Shown: positions 1-6,204, counted from the stretch's first letter. The stretch is 6,204 nt of DNA from Desulfatitalea sp. (GCA_013041835.1 JABDRH010000554.1:1-6204), one strand, 5' to 3'. Notes: a model not told the origin generated them from the sequence alone. Numbers and translations are program-made.

Positions 1-1766
1 TCCAGCAAGGGGTCCATCACTTCCCTGTAACGCCGCTGCGGATCACGCAGCAGCCAACTGGTCAGGGGATAGGCGATAAAGGCGACAAAGGCGCCCACGG
101 CCGGATTGTCCACATCCTGCAGGGTGACAACGAGCCCCGCCAAAGCCGGCAGCATCGTGGCGGCAAATGCCTTCAGGTCCAGGCGTCCTTCCCGCCGGTC
201 CGCCCTGCATGTCAATAATCCGGTGATCCCATAGACGGCGGCGCCCACGGCGGCAAGTCCGACACCGTGCTCAGTAACAAACTTGCCGCAGAGCACAACG
301 GCCACCGGCGGCAAGATAAAGCGGGCGACGGTCAGCAGGCCATGGACAAAGTGATGGTTCATCCAGGCCACCAGGATACAACTGATGATGGCCCAGTAAG
401 CCGCCATGCCAGGTGAAAAGCCCAGCAGCATCATCACCACGATGATCACCAGGGGCAGGGACATGAACCACTGCCGTTTCAATATATCACGCGCCGTGGG
501 GGCATCAGGGTCGACGATGCCCACCAGACCGTAGCGTTTGGCCTCGAAGTGGATCATGACAAAAACCGAAAGAAAGTAGATCAGGGCCGGAAAGATGGCC
601 ATGAGCATGATCTTGACATAGGGGATTTCAGTCATCTCAGCCATGATAAAGCCGCCGGCGCCCATGATGGGCGGCATGAACATGCCACCGATGGAGGCCG
701 AAGGTTCGATGGCGCCGGCCACATGGGGCCGGAACCCGGCCCGTTTCATCAATGGAATGGTGAATGCGCCGGTAGAGACGGTGTTGGCGATAGCCGACCC
801 GGAGACCGAACCGAAAAAACCCGAAGCCATGACCGCGACCTTGGCCGGTCCGCCCACGGTGCGGCCGGCCAGAGCCATGGGCAGATCGAGAAAGAATCGC
901 CCGGCGCCTGACGATTTAAGAAAGGCGCCAAAAAAAATGAATAGGATGACGTAGGTCACCAGGACTGTGGCCATGATCCCGAAGACGCCCTCTTGTTTGT
1001 AGTAGATGTGGTTCAAGGCGCGGTCCAGGTTGAAGCCCTGGTGGGCGAACGCCTTGATGATGGGAATGGATTGAAAGACATCTCCCCAGAAGGCGTACCC
1101 CAGAAAGGCCAGCCCCACGATGGTCATGGACCAGCCCAACACCCGCCGGGCTACCTCCAGCGAAATCAGAATGCCCAATACGCTCACTGCCGTATCCAGC
1201 GGGCTCTCAGCGCCCATGCGGTAGTTGATCGCCTCGTATTCGATGATAAAATAGCCCACCACGAAGGTGGCCACCAGGGCCAACACCAGATCCATGGCGC
1301 TGATCGATCCGCCCTCCCATGAGCGACCCCAGAACTTTATAGGTAGAAAGAAGGAGAGCGCCACCGGTAGTCCCACGGCCGCGTAAACCCAGTTGATGCC
1401 GGCAAACGTTTTGTCTTCGCCTGTGCCGCCGACAAGAAAGAAAAGTGCGAAGTAGACGGCAAGGACAATGGTGACAAAGCAAATGACGCTGTCGATATAG
1501 AATCTTTTGTCGGAAACCGGTTTTTGAGTCATCGGAAAGTAGAAAAAGGCGAGCCCGAACGTCAGCAGGACATAAAACCCTAAAAAGTACTGCGTATCCA
1601 CAGGTGTCGCTGCGCAGTACATGTAAAAAAGCACCATGAATACACCCATGGCCGCGCACAGCATATGCCATCCGCCGGTCAGGGTGCGTCCGGATTTGCT
1701 GTCCTTTTCGATGATCTCCTTGAGCTTTTCTTTGTCGGCGGTTTGTGTGACTTGAGGATCGCTCAT
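1..1766 (-). CDS. TRAP transporter fused 4TM/12TM permease, TAXI type (C-terminus beyond window)
   Basis: This is the inner-membrane permease of a tripartite ATP-independent periplasmic (TRAP) transporter, which in this family imports organic anions using an ion gradient. The frame is open for 588 codons from ATG 1766 to the left edge, with no stop. Residues 1-30 are polar and cytoplasmic-like. Hydrophobic segments at about 35-53, 60-78, 92-112 and 126-143 fit the small DctQ-like part. The DctM-like part follows, with family signatures SGSAIANTVSTGAF (322-335), IPLMKRAGFRP (337-347) and GGMFMPPIMGAGGFIMAE (360-377). AAAGGAAAG (1772-1780) lies 5 nt before the ATG and supports the start. The gene begins 65 bp after the binding-protein gene, so the two are probably co-transcribed. 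Oddly, after AYWAIISCILVAWM (456-469) the sequence does not run into the expected second DctM half; about 110 unfamiliar, mostly hydrophobic residues follow. The family call is firm; the C-terminal architecture is open. Confidence 0.93.
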   Translation of the reverse strand, partial: MSDPQVTQTADKEKLKEIIEKDSKSGRTLTGGWHMLCAAMGVFMVLFYMYCAATPVDTQYFLGFYVLLTFGLAFFYFPMTQKPVSDKRFYIDSVICFVTIVLAVYFALFFLVGGTGEDKTFAGINWVYAAVGLPVALSFFLPIKFWGRSWEGGSISAMDLVLALVATFVVGYFIIEYEAINYRMGAESPLDTAVSVLGILISLEVARRVLGWSMTIVGLAFLGYAFWGDVFQSIPIIKAFAHQGFNLDRALNHIYYKQEGVFGIMATVLVTYVILFIFFGAFLKSSGAGRFFLDLPMALAGRTVGGPAKVAVMASGFFGSVSGSAIANTVSTGAFTIPLMKRAGFRPHVAGAIEPSASIGGMFMPPIMGAGGFIMAEMTEIPYVKIMLMAIFPALIYFLSVFVMIHFEAKRYGLVGIVDPDAPTARDILKRQWFMSLPLVIIVVMMLLGFSPGMAAYWAIISCILVAWMNHHFVHGLLTVARFILPPVAVVLCGKFVTEHGVGLAAVGAAVYGITGLLTCRADRREGRLDLKAFAATMLPALAGLVVTLQDVDNPAVGAFVAFIAYPLTSWLLRDPQRRYREVMDPLL

Positions 1767-1800
1767 GATGGCTTTCCTTTCACCGCGATAATGATGCCCG

Positions 1801-1818
1801 CACCTGGAAAAGGAGGTG
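1801..1818. repeat. short inverted repeat in the binding-protein/permease gap
   Basis: CACCT and AGGTG form a perfect 5-bp inverted repeat around an 8-nt spacer. It sits between the TAXI binding-protein stop (1832) and the permease start (1766). In the transcribed (minus) direction no T-run follows directly, so it is not a convincing terminator. A small hairpin here could affect mRNA stability, or partial read-through between a highly expressed binding protein and a less expressed permease, but the stem is short and may be chance. Confidence 0.25.
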
Positions 1819-1831
1819 TAGGATGCAGGAT

Positions 1832-2809
1832 TTACGGCATCAATTCATCGGGAATGCTTTTTCCCTGCTCCTTCCAAAACTTAACCGCACCCGGATGCAG
1901 CGGCACGGAGGCGCCCCGGAAAGCATTGTCCAGGGTCATCTCCTTGAAGGTCTTCTTGGCCGTCACCATAGCCTCCATGCCCGCGGGGGACCAGAGGGTC
2001 TTCATGACGGTATAGACCAGTTCTTCGGAAAGATTTTGATTGGCGCTTAGGATCGTTGAATCCTGAAAGGTCTTGCACGCCGGCATATTCTTGCCGTAGG
2101 TGCCGGCCGGAATGGTGACCGGGCTGTAGGCAAAGGCTTTAAAAAAGCCTGTTTTCTCAGCATCCACGCCCACGTCGATCAGGCGAATCTTGTCCTGCAC
2201 ACTAGCTTCGATGATCGACCGGTTGGGATAGCCCACCAGGACCCAGAAGGCATCGATCTTGCCGTCCTTGAAGGCGCTGGCCGCCGCCGAGTAGCCCATG
2301 AAGGTGGGCTTGAAATGATCCCATACACCCGTGTGACGGAAAAAGCGCTCGGCACTGGCCGCCGCCCCCGAACCGGCATTGCCCACGGCCACGCGCTTGC
2401 CCTTCAAATCCATGGTCGACTTGATTTTGCTTTTGTCCCTGACCACCAACTGGGCCGGCGCGCCGTAAAGATATCCCAGGGAACGTTGGCCGTCGTATTG
2501 GGTATCGTCCTTGGGCAGCTTGCCGTTGAATCCCAAGGCGCTATCCACGGCGTAACACAAACCGAAATCCGATTCGCCGGTGGATACGCGTTTGACATTC
2601 TCCACCGATCCGCCGGAGCCCACTGAAGAGGCGCTGATGTGCTTGTTGACTTTGGGCACATAGATAGCCATGGCGTTGGAAAAGGTGTTGAACGTACCGC
2701 CCGTGGGCCCGCCACCGATCTTAACGCTGTACTCCGCGCCAAAGACCGGTGCGCCGATGACGGCCACAACCGTCGCCGCAACCAATAGACTTAGGGAAAT
2801 CTTCTTCAT
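1832..2809 (-). CDS. TAXI-family TRAP transporter solute-binding protein
   Basis: This periplasmic receptor binds the substrate and delivers it to the TRAP permease encoded next. It has 325 residues, a normal length for the TAXI family. Residues 1-24 form a signal peptide: KK near the N-terminus, a hydrophobic core (about 6-20), and likely cleavage after V-F-G (22-24) or one residue later. The family hallmark GGGPTGGTFNTFSNAMA spans 32-48. Further family-like stretches are GSVENVKRVSTGESDFGL (67-84), LKGKRVAVGNAGSGAAASAE (135-154), GKIDAFWVLVGYPNRSI (183-199) and the C-terminal VPLHPGAVKFWKEQG (302-316). There is no lipobox cysteine, so it should be soluble rather than a lipoprotein. AAAGGAGGA (2816-2824) ends 6 nt before the ATG and fixes the start. 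TAXI receptors normally pair with fused 4TM/12TM permeases, as here. The ligand is unknown; glutamate and other carboxylates are known or proposed ligands for some family members. Confidence 0.95.
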   Translation of the reverse strand: MKKISLSLLVAATVVAVIGAPVFGAEYSVKIGGGPTGGTFNTFSNAMAIYVPKVNKHISASSVGSGGSVENVKRVSTGESDFGLCYAVDSALGFNGKLPKDDTQYDGQRSLGYLYGAPAQLVVRDKSKIKSTMDLKGKRVAVGNAGSGAAASAERFFRHTGVWDHFKPTFMGYSAAASAFKDGKIDAFWVLVGYPNRSIIEASVQDKIRLIDVGVDAEKTGFFKAFAYSPVTIPAGTYGKNMPACKTFQDSTILSANQNLSEELVYTVMKTLWSPAGMEAMVTAKKTFKEMTLDNAFRGASVPLHPGAVKFWKEQGKSIPDELMP

Positions 2810-2955
2810 GCCGAATCCTCCTTTGGGTGTGACGTAAAATACATCCGGAGCTCATGGCCCCATAATGAAAACCGTCGACATGCCAAACAATCCCACACTA
2901 TTGTCTCCAGGCGCAATGAACGCTTCACTTGGACGGTCTGTGACACATTGATCAA

Positions 2956-2985
2956 ATTTTATCTTAAACAATGAGGTTTACACAA
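2956..2985 (-). promoter_or_regulatory. candidate sigma-70 promoter for the TAXI-TRAP genes
   Basis: Reading leftward, TTGTGT (2985-2980) and TAAAAT (2961-2956) are separated by 18 nt. The -10 matches TATAAT at 5 of 6 positions; the -35 matches TTGACA only at TTG. Transcription would begin near 2949, at the edge of the palindrome TTGATCAA (2948-2955), leaving a leader of about 140 nt before the binding-protein ATG. The 216-bp gap after the FAH gene, AT-rich in this part, fits an internal promoter. This is a motif reading by eye only. Confidence 0.4.
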
Positions 2986-2988
2986 TCG

Positions 2989-3010
2989 AATGTTATTGAT
3001 GGGCAACATT
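2989..3010. repeat. inverted repeat AATGTT-N10-AACATT between the FAH and TAXI genes
   Basis: Perfect 6-bp arms lie at 2989-2994 and 3005-3010, with centres 16 bp apart. The repeat sits 15 bp after the FAH stop and just upstream of the candidate -35 of the TAXI promoter. The geometry would suit a dimeric regulator. It is less likely to be a terminator because the stem is AT-rich and no T-run follows in the leftward direction. The remaining leader, 2825-2947, shows no recognisable gene, riboswitch or RNA. Confidence 0.3.
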
Positions 3011-3025
3011 TTCTGACCGATTTCA

Positions 3026-3898
3026 TCATACCTTTCGATAATTCCCTGACGCTTCGCCAGTGAGCGACGAAACGAACAAGTTGCGAATTTCACCAATTCT
3101 TTCGATCCGGCAGGCGACTTCGTCCCCATCCTTGAGCACCACGGGTGGATTGCGGAAAAAGCCGACCCCGGCCGGGGTGCCGGTAGAGAGGATGTCGCCG
3201 GGGACCAGCGTGATGTCCTGGCTGATATCGGCGATCAGGGTCGGAAGATCGAAAATGAGGTCGGCCGTTGTGCCCGACTGCATGCATTCACCGTTGACCG
3301 TTGCCGTCAAGCGCAGATCGTGGGGATCGCCGATCTCATCCAGGGTCACCAGGGCCGGCCCGACAGGAGCAAAGGTGTCGAAGGACTTGCCCCGAAACCA
3401 CTGAGAATCGGCAAACTGGGCCCGTCGCGCTGAGACGTCGTTCATCACGGTAAAACCGGCGATGTGATCCATGGCTTGGGATTTACGGATGCGCTTGCCC
3501 GCCTTTCCGATGATCAGGGCCAGCTCCACCTCCCAGTCGACCTGATCCGAGCTTTGCGGCAACAGCACCGGATCATACGGACCATTGAGAGTATTGGGTG
3601 TTTTGCAAAAGATCAGCGGTCTGTCGGGAGCTTCGAAACCGCCCTCCTTGGCGTGCGCCATATAGTTTTTGCCCAGGCAGATGATCTTGGATGGCTGGGC
3701 TACCGGCGGGCCCAGACGCTCTTGCCGCTGCCTGCCGGGTACGCGCAGTCCGGCCAAACGCGCCGGCCAGCCCTGGCTGAAAAAGCGCTCATCAATATCG
3801 GGAATATCGGCAAAAACGGCTCGCAGATCCACGATGCCGTCTGGCTGCAGGAGGCCGGGTCGCTCGTGACCCTTGGTGCCAAAACGGATTAGCTGCAT
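3026..3898 (-). CDS. fumarylacetoacetate hydrolase (FAH) family protein
   Basis: This is a probable cytoplasmic, divalent-metal-dependent hydrolase of the FAH superfamily, whose members cleave C-C bonds of 2,4-diketo or acylpyruvate-type acids, or act as decarboxylase/isomerases or hydratases. At 290 residues it has the usual length. A short N-terminal domain (about 1-65) precedes the catalytic fold. Visible motifs are KIICLGKNYMAHAKE (71-85, with His82 the likely catalytic His), VDWEVELALIIGK (120-132, Glu123 and Glu125 as metal ligands), MNDVSARRAQF (152-162, Asp154 as third ligand), QWFRGKSFDTFAPVGP (166-181, with Lys171) and LVPGDILSTGTPAGVG (231-246). All expected catalytic and metal residues are present. 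AAGGAG (3905-3910) supports the ATG. Overall pattern resembles the roughly 285-residue group often named 2,4-diketo-3-deoxy-L-fuconate hydrolase or, frequently wrongly, ureidoglycolate lyase. The exact substrate cannot be assigned. It is co-directional with the TRAP genes 216 bp downstream. Confidence 0.93.
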   Translation of the reverse strand: MQLIRFGTKGHERPGLLQPDGIVDLRAVFADIPDIDERFFSQGWPARLAGLRVPGRQRQERLGPPVAQPSKIICLGKNYMAHAKEGGFEAPDRPLIFCKTPNTLNGPYDPVLLPQSSDQVDWEVELALIIGKAGKRIRKSQAMDHIAGFTVMNDVSARRAQFADSQWFRGKSFDTFAPVGPALVTLDEIGDPHDLRLTATVNGECMQSGTTADLIFDLPTLIADISQDITLVPGDILSTGTPAGVGFFRNPPVVLKDGDEVACRIERIGEIRNLFVSSLTGEASGNYRKV

Positions 3899-3951
3899 TT
3901 AAAGCTCCTTGCCGTTGATCCGGGTTGAACACATGGACAAAACCATAGCTG

Positions 3952-3980
3952 CTTATATCCGGCACGAGGCCACAGGTAAA
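3952..3980 (-). promoter_or_regulatory. candidate sigma-70 promoter for the FAH gene
   Basis: Reading leftward, TTTACC (3980-3975, 4 of 6 to TTGACA) and TATAAG (3957-3952, 5 of 6 to TATAAT) are separated by the ideal 17 nt. Transcription would start near 3945, about 47 nt before the FAH ATG. It is the best-spaced minus-strand pair found by eye in the divergent region. Its -35 overlaps the first AAATGGT repeat. Confidence 0.5.
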
Positions 3981-4000
3981 ATGGTTTCGATACAAATGGT
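3979..4000. repeat. direct repeat AAATGGT with 15-bp period in the divergent promoter region
   Basis: Two identical 7-mers, AAATGGT, lie at 3979-3985 and 3994-4000. The first overlaps the candidate FAH -35 box. The last T of the second is also the T of the TG of the extended -10 that could drive the kinase gene. Tandem sites placed like this could serve a regulator acting on both directions. Two copies of a 7-mer so close are suggestive rather than conclusive. Confidence 0.35.
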
Positions 4001-4008
4001 GTTATAAT
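4000..4008 (+). promoter_or_regulatory. candidate extended -10 promoter for the sensor kinase gene
   Basis: TGTTATAAT matches the extended -10 consensus TGnTATAAT exactly. No good -35 lies 16-18 bp upstream, which is typical of extended -10 promoters. Transcription would start near 4015, giving a leader of about 130 nt before the kinase ATG at 4144. The leader holds a T-run at 4067-4074 and the overlapping small ORF at 4095. Confidence 0.5.
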
Positions 4009-4094
4009 TCAATCTTTTGGACACCTTTCTGCTGGATAACCCATTGCATTAATATGAAATATCTACATTTTTTTCTTGTCTTTCGGAGGCGGCT

Positions 4095-4214
4095 ATGCAA
4101 ATAGTATCCAAATGTGCAGTCTATCGCTGCGGAGGTTTCGACCATGACCAACACCACATCTTCTTCCAGGAGTGCACTTGCCTCCCGCGTAGATTCAGAA
4201 GAGCTCAAAATTGA
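4095..4214 (+). CDS. possible 39-residue leader peptide overlapping the kinase start
   Basis: ATG 4095 opens a 39-codon frame ending at TGA 4212-4214. CGGAGG (4084-4089) lies 5 nt upstream, as good a ribosome site as that of the kinase. The predicted peptide starts MQIVSKCAVYRCGG, contains four Cys (residues 7, 12, 27, 29) and a His-rich stretch (17-21), and ends in an Arg-rich tail. It overlaps the kinase reading frame in another frame by 71 nt, so if translated it might affect kinase translation. No family is recognised. The overlap means that much of its composition is dictated by the kinase sequence, and it may be a chance ORF. Confidence 0.25.
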   Translation: MQIVSKCAVYRCGGFDHDQHHIFFQECTCLPRRFRRAQN

Positions 4215-6204
4215 TAGAAAATTAAAGAGACTCAGTGGTTTATTCGGAATTCTTGGTTCAGATGCGGAACAGAACATCCATACCATCGTGGAACAGTCCT
4301 GCCGGGTTCTGGGAAGCGCTTGTTCCATGTACAACCGTATCGACAAGCGGAACACCTCTCTGGCATGCTGGGCAGGGTATGACTTGCCCCCCGGTTTTCC
4401 ACCGGAGAATACGACCGGTGGCCAGATTTGCTTCGAGACCACCATTAAAACGGGCAACCAGACAGTGGCCTTGGGCGATCTGTCGAAAACCCCCTATGCC
4501 CAAAGCGACCCCTTGGTGCGCAAGTACGGCCTGAAATCTTATCTCGGCCATGCGGTACAGTGCAATAACAAGATCATCGGGGCGCTTTGCGTGGTGGACA
4601 CCCGCACGCGCCATTTCGACAAGGTGGATGCCTACATTATCTCGGCGCTGGCCAAGTCCCTTTCCTTGGAAGAGGAGCGCAAAGAGGCTCAGGAGGCCCT
4701 GCGCAGCAGTGAAAACCGACATCGCCGGCTCTACAAGATGCTGCGGCTCATCGCTGATAACGTACCCGACCTGATCTGGGCCAAGGACTTGGACGACCGC
4801 TACATCTTCGCCAATCAGGCGCTTTGCGAAAAACTGCTCAAATGCGGCCGCCCCGAGGATGCCATCGGCAAAACCGACATCTTCTTTGCCGAGCGCGAAA
4901 AGGAACAGGGCCACCAGCACACGTTTTACGGTACCGGCTTTCAATCGGATCAAATCATCAAGGAAAAACGCACCAGCGGCCGCTTTCTCGAACAGGGTCT
5001 GGTGCGTAACGAGAACCTGATCCTGGACGTGCACAAGGCGCCCATCTGGGATGAAAACGGCGAACTGATCGGTACGGTGGGCTGTGGCCGGGACGTCACC
5101 TGTGAGCGGCACACCACAAAGGCCTTGCTCGAGAGCGAAAAGCGCTACGAGGACTTGTATAACAGTGCGCCGGTAATGCTCTACTCCCTGGATCGTCAAG
5201 GCTGCCTGACCAGCGTGAGCAACATGTGGCTCAAAACAATGGGCTACTCGCGCGACGAAGTGTTGGGCCGACCGGCCCTGGATTTCTTTGCCCCCGAATG
5301 CCGTCGATCCGCCAAACAGATCATTTTCCCTCGCTTCTACGAATCGGGCCGCATAAAATCTCGACCGTTTCAATTTTTGGCCAAAGACGGCAAGATCAAG
5401 GACATCATGCTCAGCGCCATCGCCCAACGGGATGAGCAGGGCAACTACACCGGTGCCCTGGCCTTCATGGTGGATATTACCCAGGCCAAGGAGAGTGAAA
5501 AGGATCAGCGCCGCCTCACCGCGCGGTTGCAGCAGGCACAAAAGATGGAGGCCATCGCCACCCTGGCCGGCGGCATCGCCCACCAGTTCAACAACGCCCT
5601 TGCCGTGATTTTGGGCAACATCGAGCTGATCCAGATGGACGGCCTGGCCGATGCGAAAGTGGCCCGTTTCATCGAACCCATCAACCAGGCCGGGCAGAAG
5701 ATGGTCCAATTGACGAGCCAACTACTGGCCTATGCCCGCGGCGGTAAATTTCAAACACAAGTCGTACCGGCTTACGATTTTGTTCGGGAGGCCCTGAGTC
5801 TGGTGAGCCACAGCATTGCCTCGTATGTGGAGCTGAAAATCGAACTGGACCCGAACGTCGATGCCATCGAGGTGGACAGAACCCAGATGCAAATGCTCTT
5901 GTCGGCCATTCTTTCCAATGCGTCCGAGGCTATTGAGAAGGAAGGCAGCGTCACGGTCGGACTAAAAAACGTCAACCTGCTGCCTGATGATTGCATCCGC
6001 TATCAGGGATTGACACCGGGCCGGCACGTACTGCTGCAAATCATTGATTCGGGCAAAGGCATGGACGAGGCCACACGCGAGCGGATCTTCGAACCCTTTT
6101 TCACCACCAAGTTTCAAGGTCGCGGCCTGGGTATGGCCGCCGTTTACGGCATTGTCAAAAAGCATGGCGGCTATGCCTACGTGGATTCGACCCTGGGCCA
6201 GGGC
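4144..6204 (+). CDS. cytoplasmic sensor histidine kinase, GAF-PAS-PAS-DHp-HATPase_c (C-terminus beyond window)
   Basis: A two-component sensor kinase, open for 687 codons to the right edge. No signal peptide or membrane segment is visible, so it should sense a cytoplasmic cue. Order: short polar N-terminus (1-30); GAF (about 30-175, with GGQICFE near 92-98 and a TPYAQSDPLVRKYGL stretch); helical linker (175-196); PAS (197-319, ending GCGRDVT); PAS (337-447, ending VDITQAKE); coiled linker; DHp with AGGIAHQFNN (phospho-acceptor His480); and HATPase_c with N-box NASEA (Asn592), G1 DSGKGM (635-640), FEPFFTTK (649-656) and G2 GRGLGM (659-664). The H-box has Gln481 where Asp or Glu is usual. Twelve Cys occur in residues 1-390. 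Start: GGAGG (4131-4135) lies 8 nt before ATG 4144; an in-frame GTG at 4114 has no ribosome site. It is divergent from the FAH-TRAP genes. Whether a receiver domain follows cannot be seen; many soluble kinases of this kind are hybrids. Confidence 0.95.
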   Translation, partial: MTNTTSSSRSALASRVDSEELKIDRKLKRLSGLFGILGSDAEQNIHTIVEQSCRVLGSACSMYNRIDKRNTSLACWAGYDLPPGFPPENTTGGQICFETTIKTGNQTVALGDLSKTPYAQSDPLVRKYGLKSYLGHAVQCNNKIIGALCVVDTRTRHFDKVDAYIISALAKSLSLEEERKEAQEALRSSENRHRRLYKMLRLIADNVPDLIWAKDLDDRYIFANQALCEKLLKCGRPEDAIGKTDIFFAEREKEQGHQHTFYGTGFQSDQIIKEKRTSGRFLEQGLVRNENLILDVHKAPIWDENGELIGTVGCGRDVTCERHTTKALLESEKRYEDLYNSAPVMLYSLDRQGCLTSVSNMWLKTMGYSRDEVLGRPALDFFAPECRRSAKQIIFPRFYESGRIKSRPFQFLAKDGKIKDIMLSAIAQRDEQGNYTGALAFMVDITQAKESEKDQRRLTARLQQAQKMEAIATLAGGIAHQFNNALAVILGNIELIQMDGLADAKVARFIEPINQAGQKMVQLTSQLLAYARGGKFQTQVVPAYDFVREALSLVSHSIASYVELKIELDPNVDAIEVDRTQMQMLLSAILSNASEAIEKEGSVTVGLKNVNLLPDDCIRYQGLTPGRHVLLQIIDSGKGMDEATRERIFEPFFTTKFQGRGLGMAAVYGIVKKHGGYAYVDSTLGQG

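Noticed and set aside
549..1322. Plus-strand frames of about 100-120 codons over the TRAP permease.
   Set aside because: They lie opposite the permease, whose frame carries clear family motifs. Their predicted proteins are low-complexity and unrecognisable, so they are shadows.
2875..2895. A sigma-54-like sequence on the minus strand upstream of the TAXI gene (TGGCATG followed by CGGT).
   Set aside because: The -24 part is fair, but the essential GC of the -12 element is missing (GT instead), so it fails the GG-N10-GC rule.
2940..2956. A CRP/FNR-like site around TGTGACACATTGATCAA.
   Set aside because: Only one half-site fits. The other half mismatches at three of five positions for CRP, and the TTGAT and ATCAA halves overlap rather than being 4 bp apart as FNR requires.
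4060..4080. The T-run after ATCTACA as a possible rho-independent terminator.
   Set aside because: No GC-rich stem precedes it, and it lies in the leader of the kinase gene with no upstream plus-strand gene to terminate.
4002..4457. A 151-codon minus-strand frame covering the kinase 5' end and the divergent region.
   Set aside because: It overlaps the kinase GAF region antisense, crosses the kinase promoter, shows no domain, and no good ribosome site was seen.
4258..5721. A 487-codon open frame on the minus strand, antisense to the kinase gene.
   Set aside because: It begins with TTG, lacks a clear ribosome site, has no recognisable domain, and lies opposite a kinase frame with complete domain motifs. 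GC-biased codon use commonly keeps such antisense frames open.

Overview
The window looks like chromosomal DNA of a Gram-negative anaerobe, most plausibly a sulfate-reducing deltaproteobacterium (Desulfobacterota). This is inferred from moderately high GC, strong GGAGG-type ribosome sites, a TAXI-type TRAP transporter, and a soluble GAF-PAS-PAS histidine kinase of a style common in that group. No RNA gene, insertion sequence, CRISPR array or phage gene was seen.

Layout. Three genes run leftward (minus strand). Read in transcription order they are: a fumarylacetoacetate hydrolase (FAH) family enzyme (3898 to 3026), a TAXI-family periplasmic solute-binding protein (2809 to 1832), and a fused 4TM/12TM TRAP permease (1766 to the left edge, C-terminus cut off). 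A fourth gene runs rightward from 4144 to the right edge. It encodes a cytoplasmic sensor histidine kinase with GAF, PAS, PAS, DHp and HATPase_c domains, and is cut just after the ATP-binding glycine boxes. The 245-bp divergent region between the FAH gene and the kinase gene carries a plausible promoter for each direction and a 7-bp direct repeat (AAATGGT, 15-bp period) touching both.

How the genes may work together. The binding protein would capture an organic anion in the periplasm and hand it to the ion-gradient-driven permease. The FAH enzyme could hydrolyse a C-C bond in a 2,4-diketo or acylpyruvate-type intermediate made from that compound. The divergent kinase may regulate the cluster, but no response regulator is visible in the window. 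The substrate cannot be read from the sequence.

Most notable points: the permease appears to carry about 110 extra, largely hydrophobic residues where the second half of its DctM domain should begin; the kinase H-box has Gln in place of the usual acidic residue after the phospho-acceptor His; and a 39-codon Cys-containing ORF with its own strong ribosome site overlaps the kinase start. None amounts to a clear new system. The safest reading is a carboxylate uptake and catabolism locus with a divergent sensor kinase.
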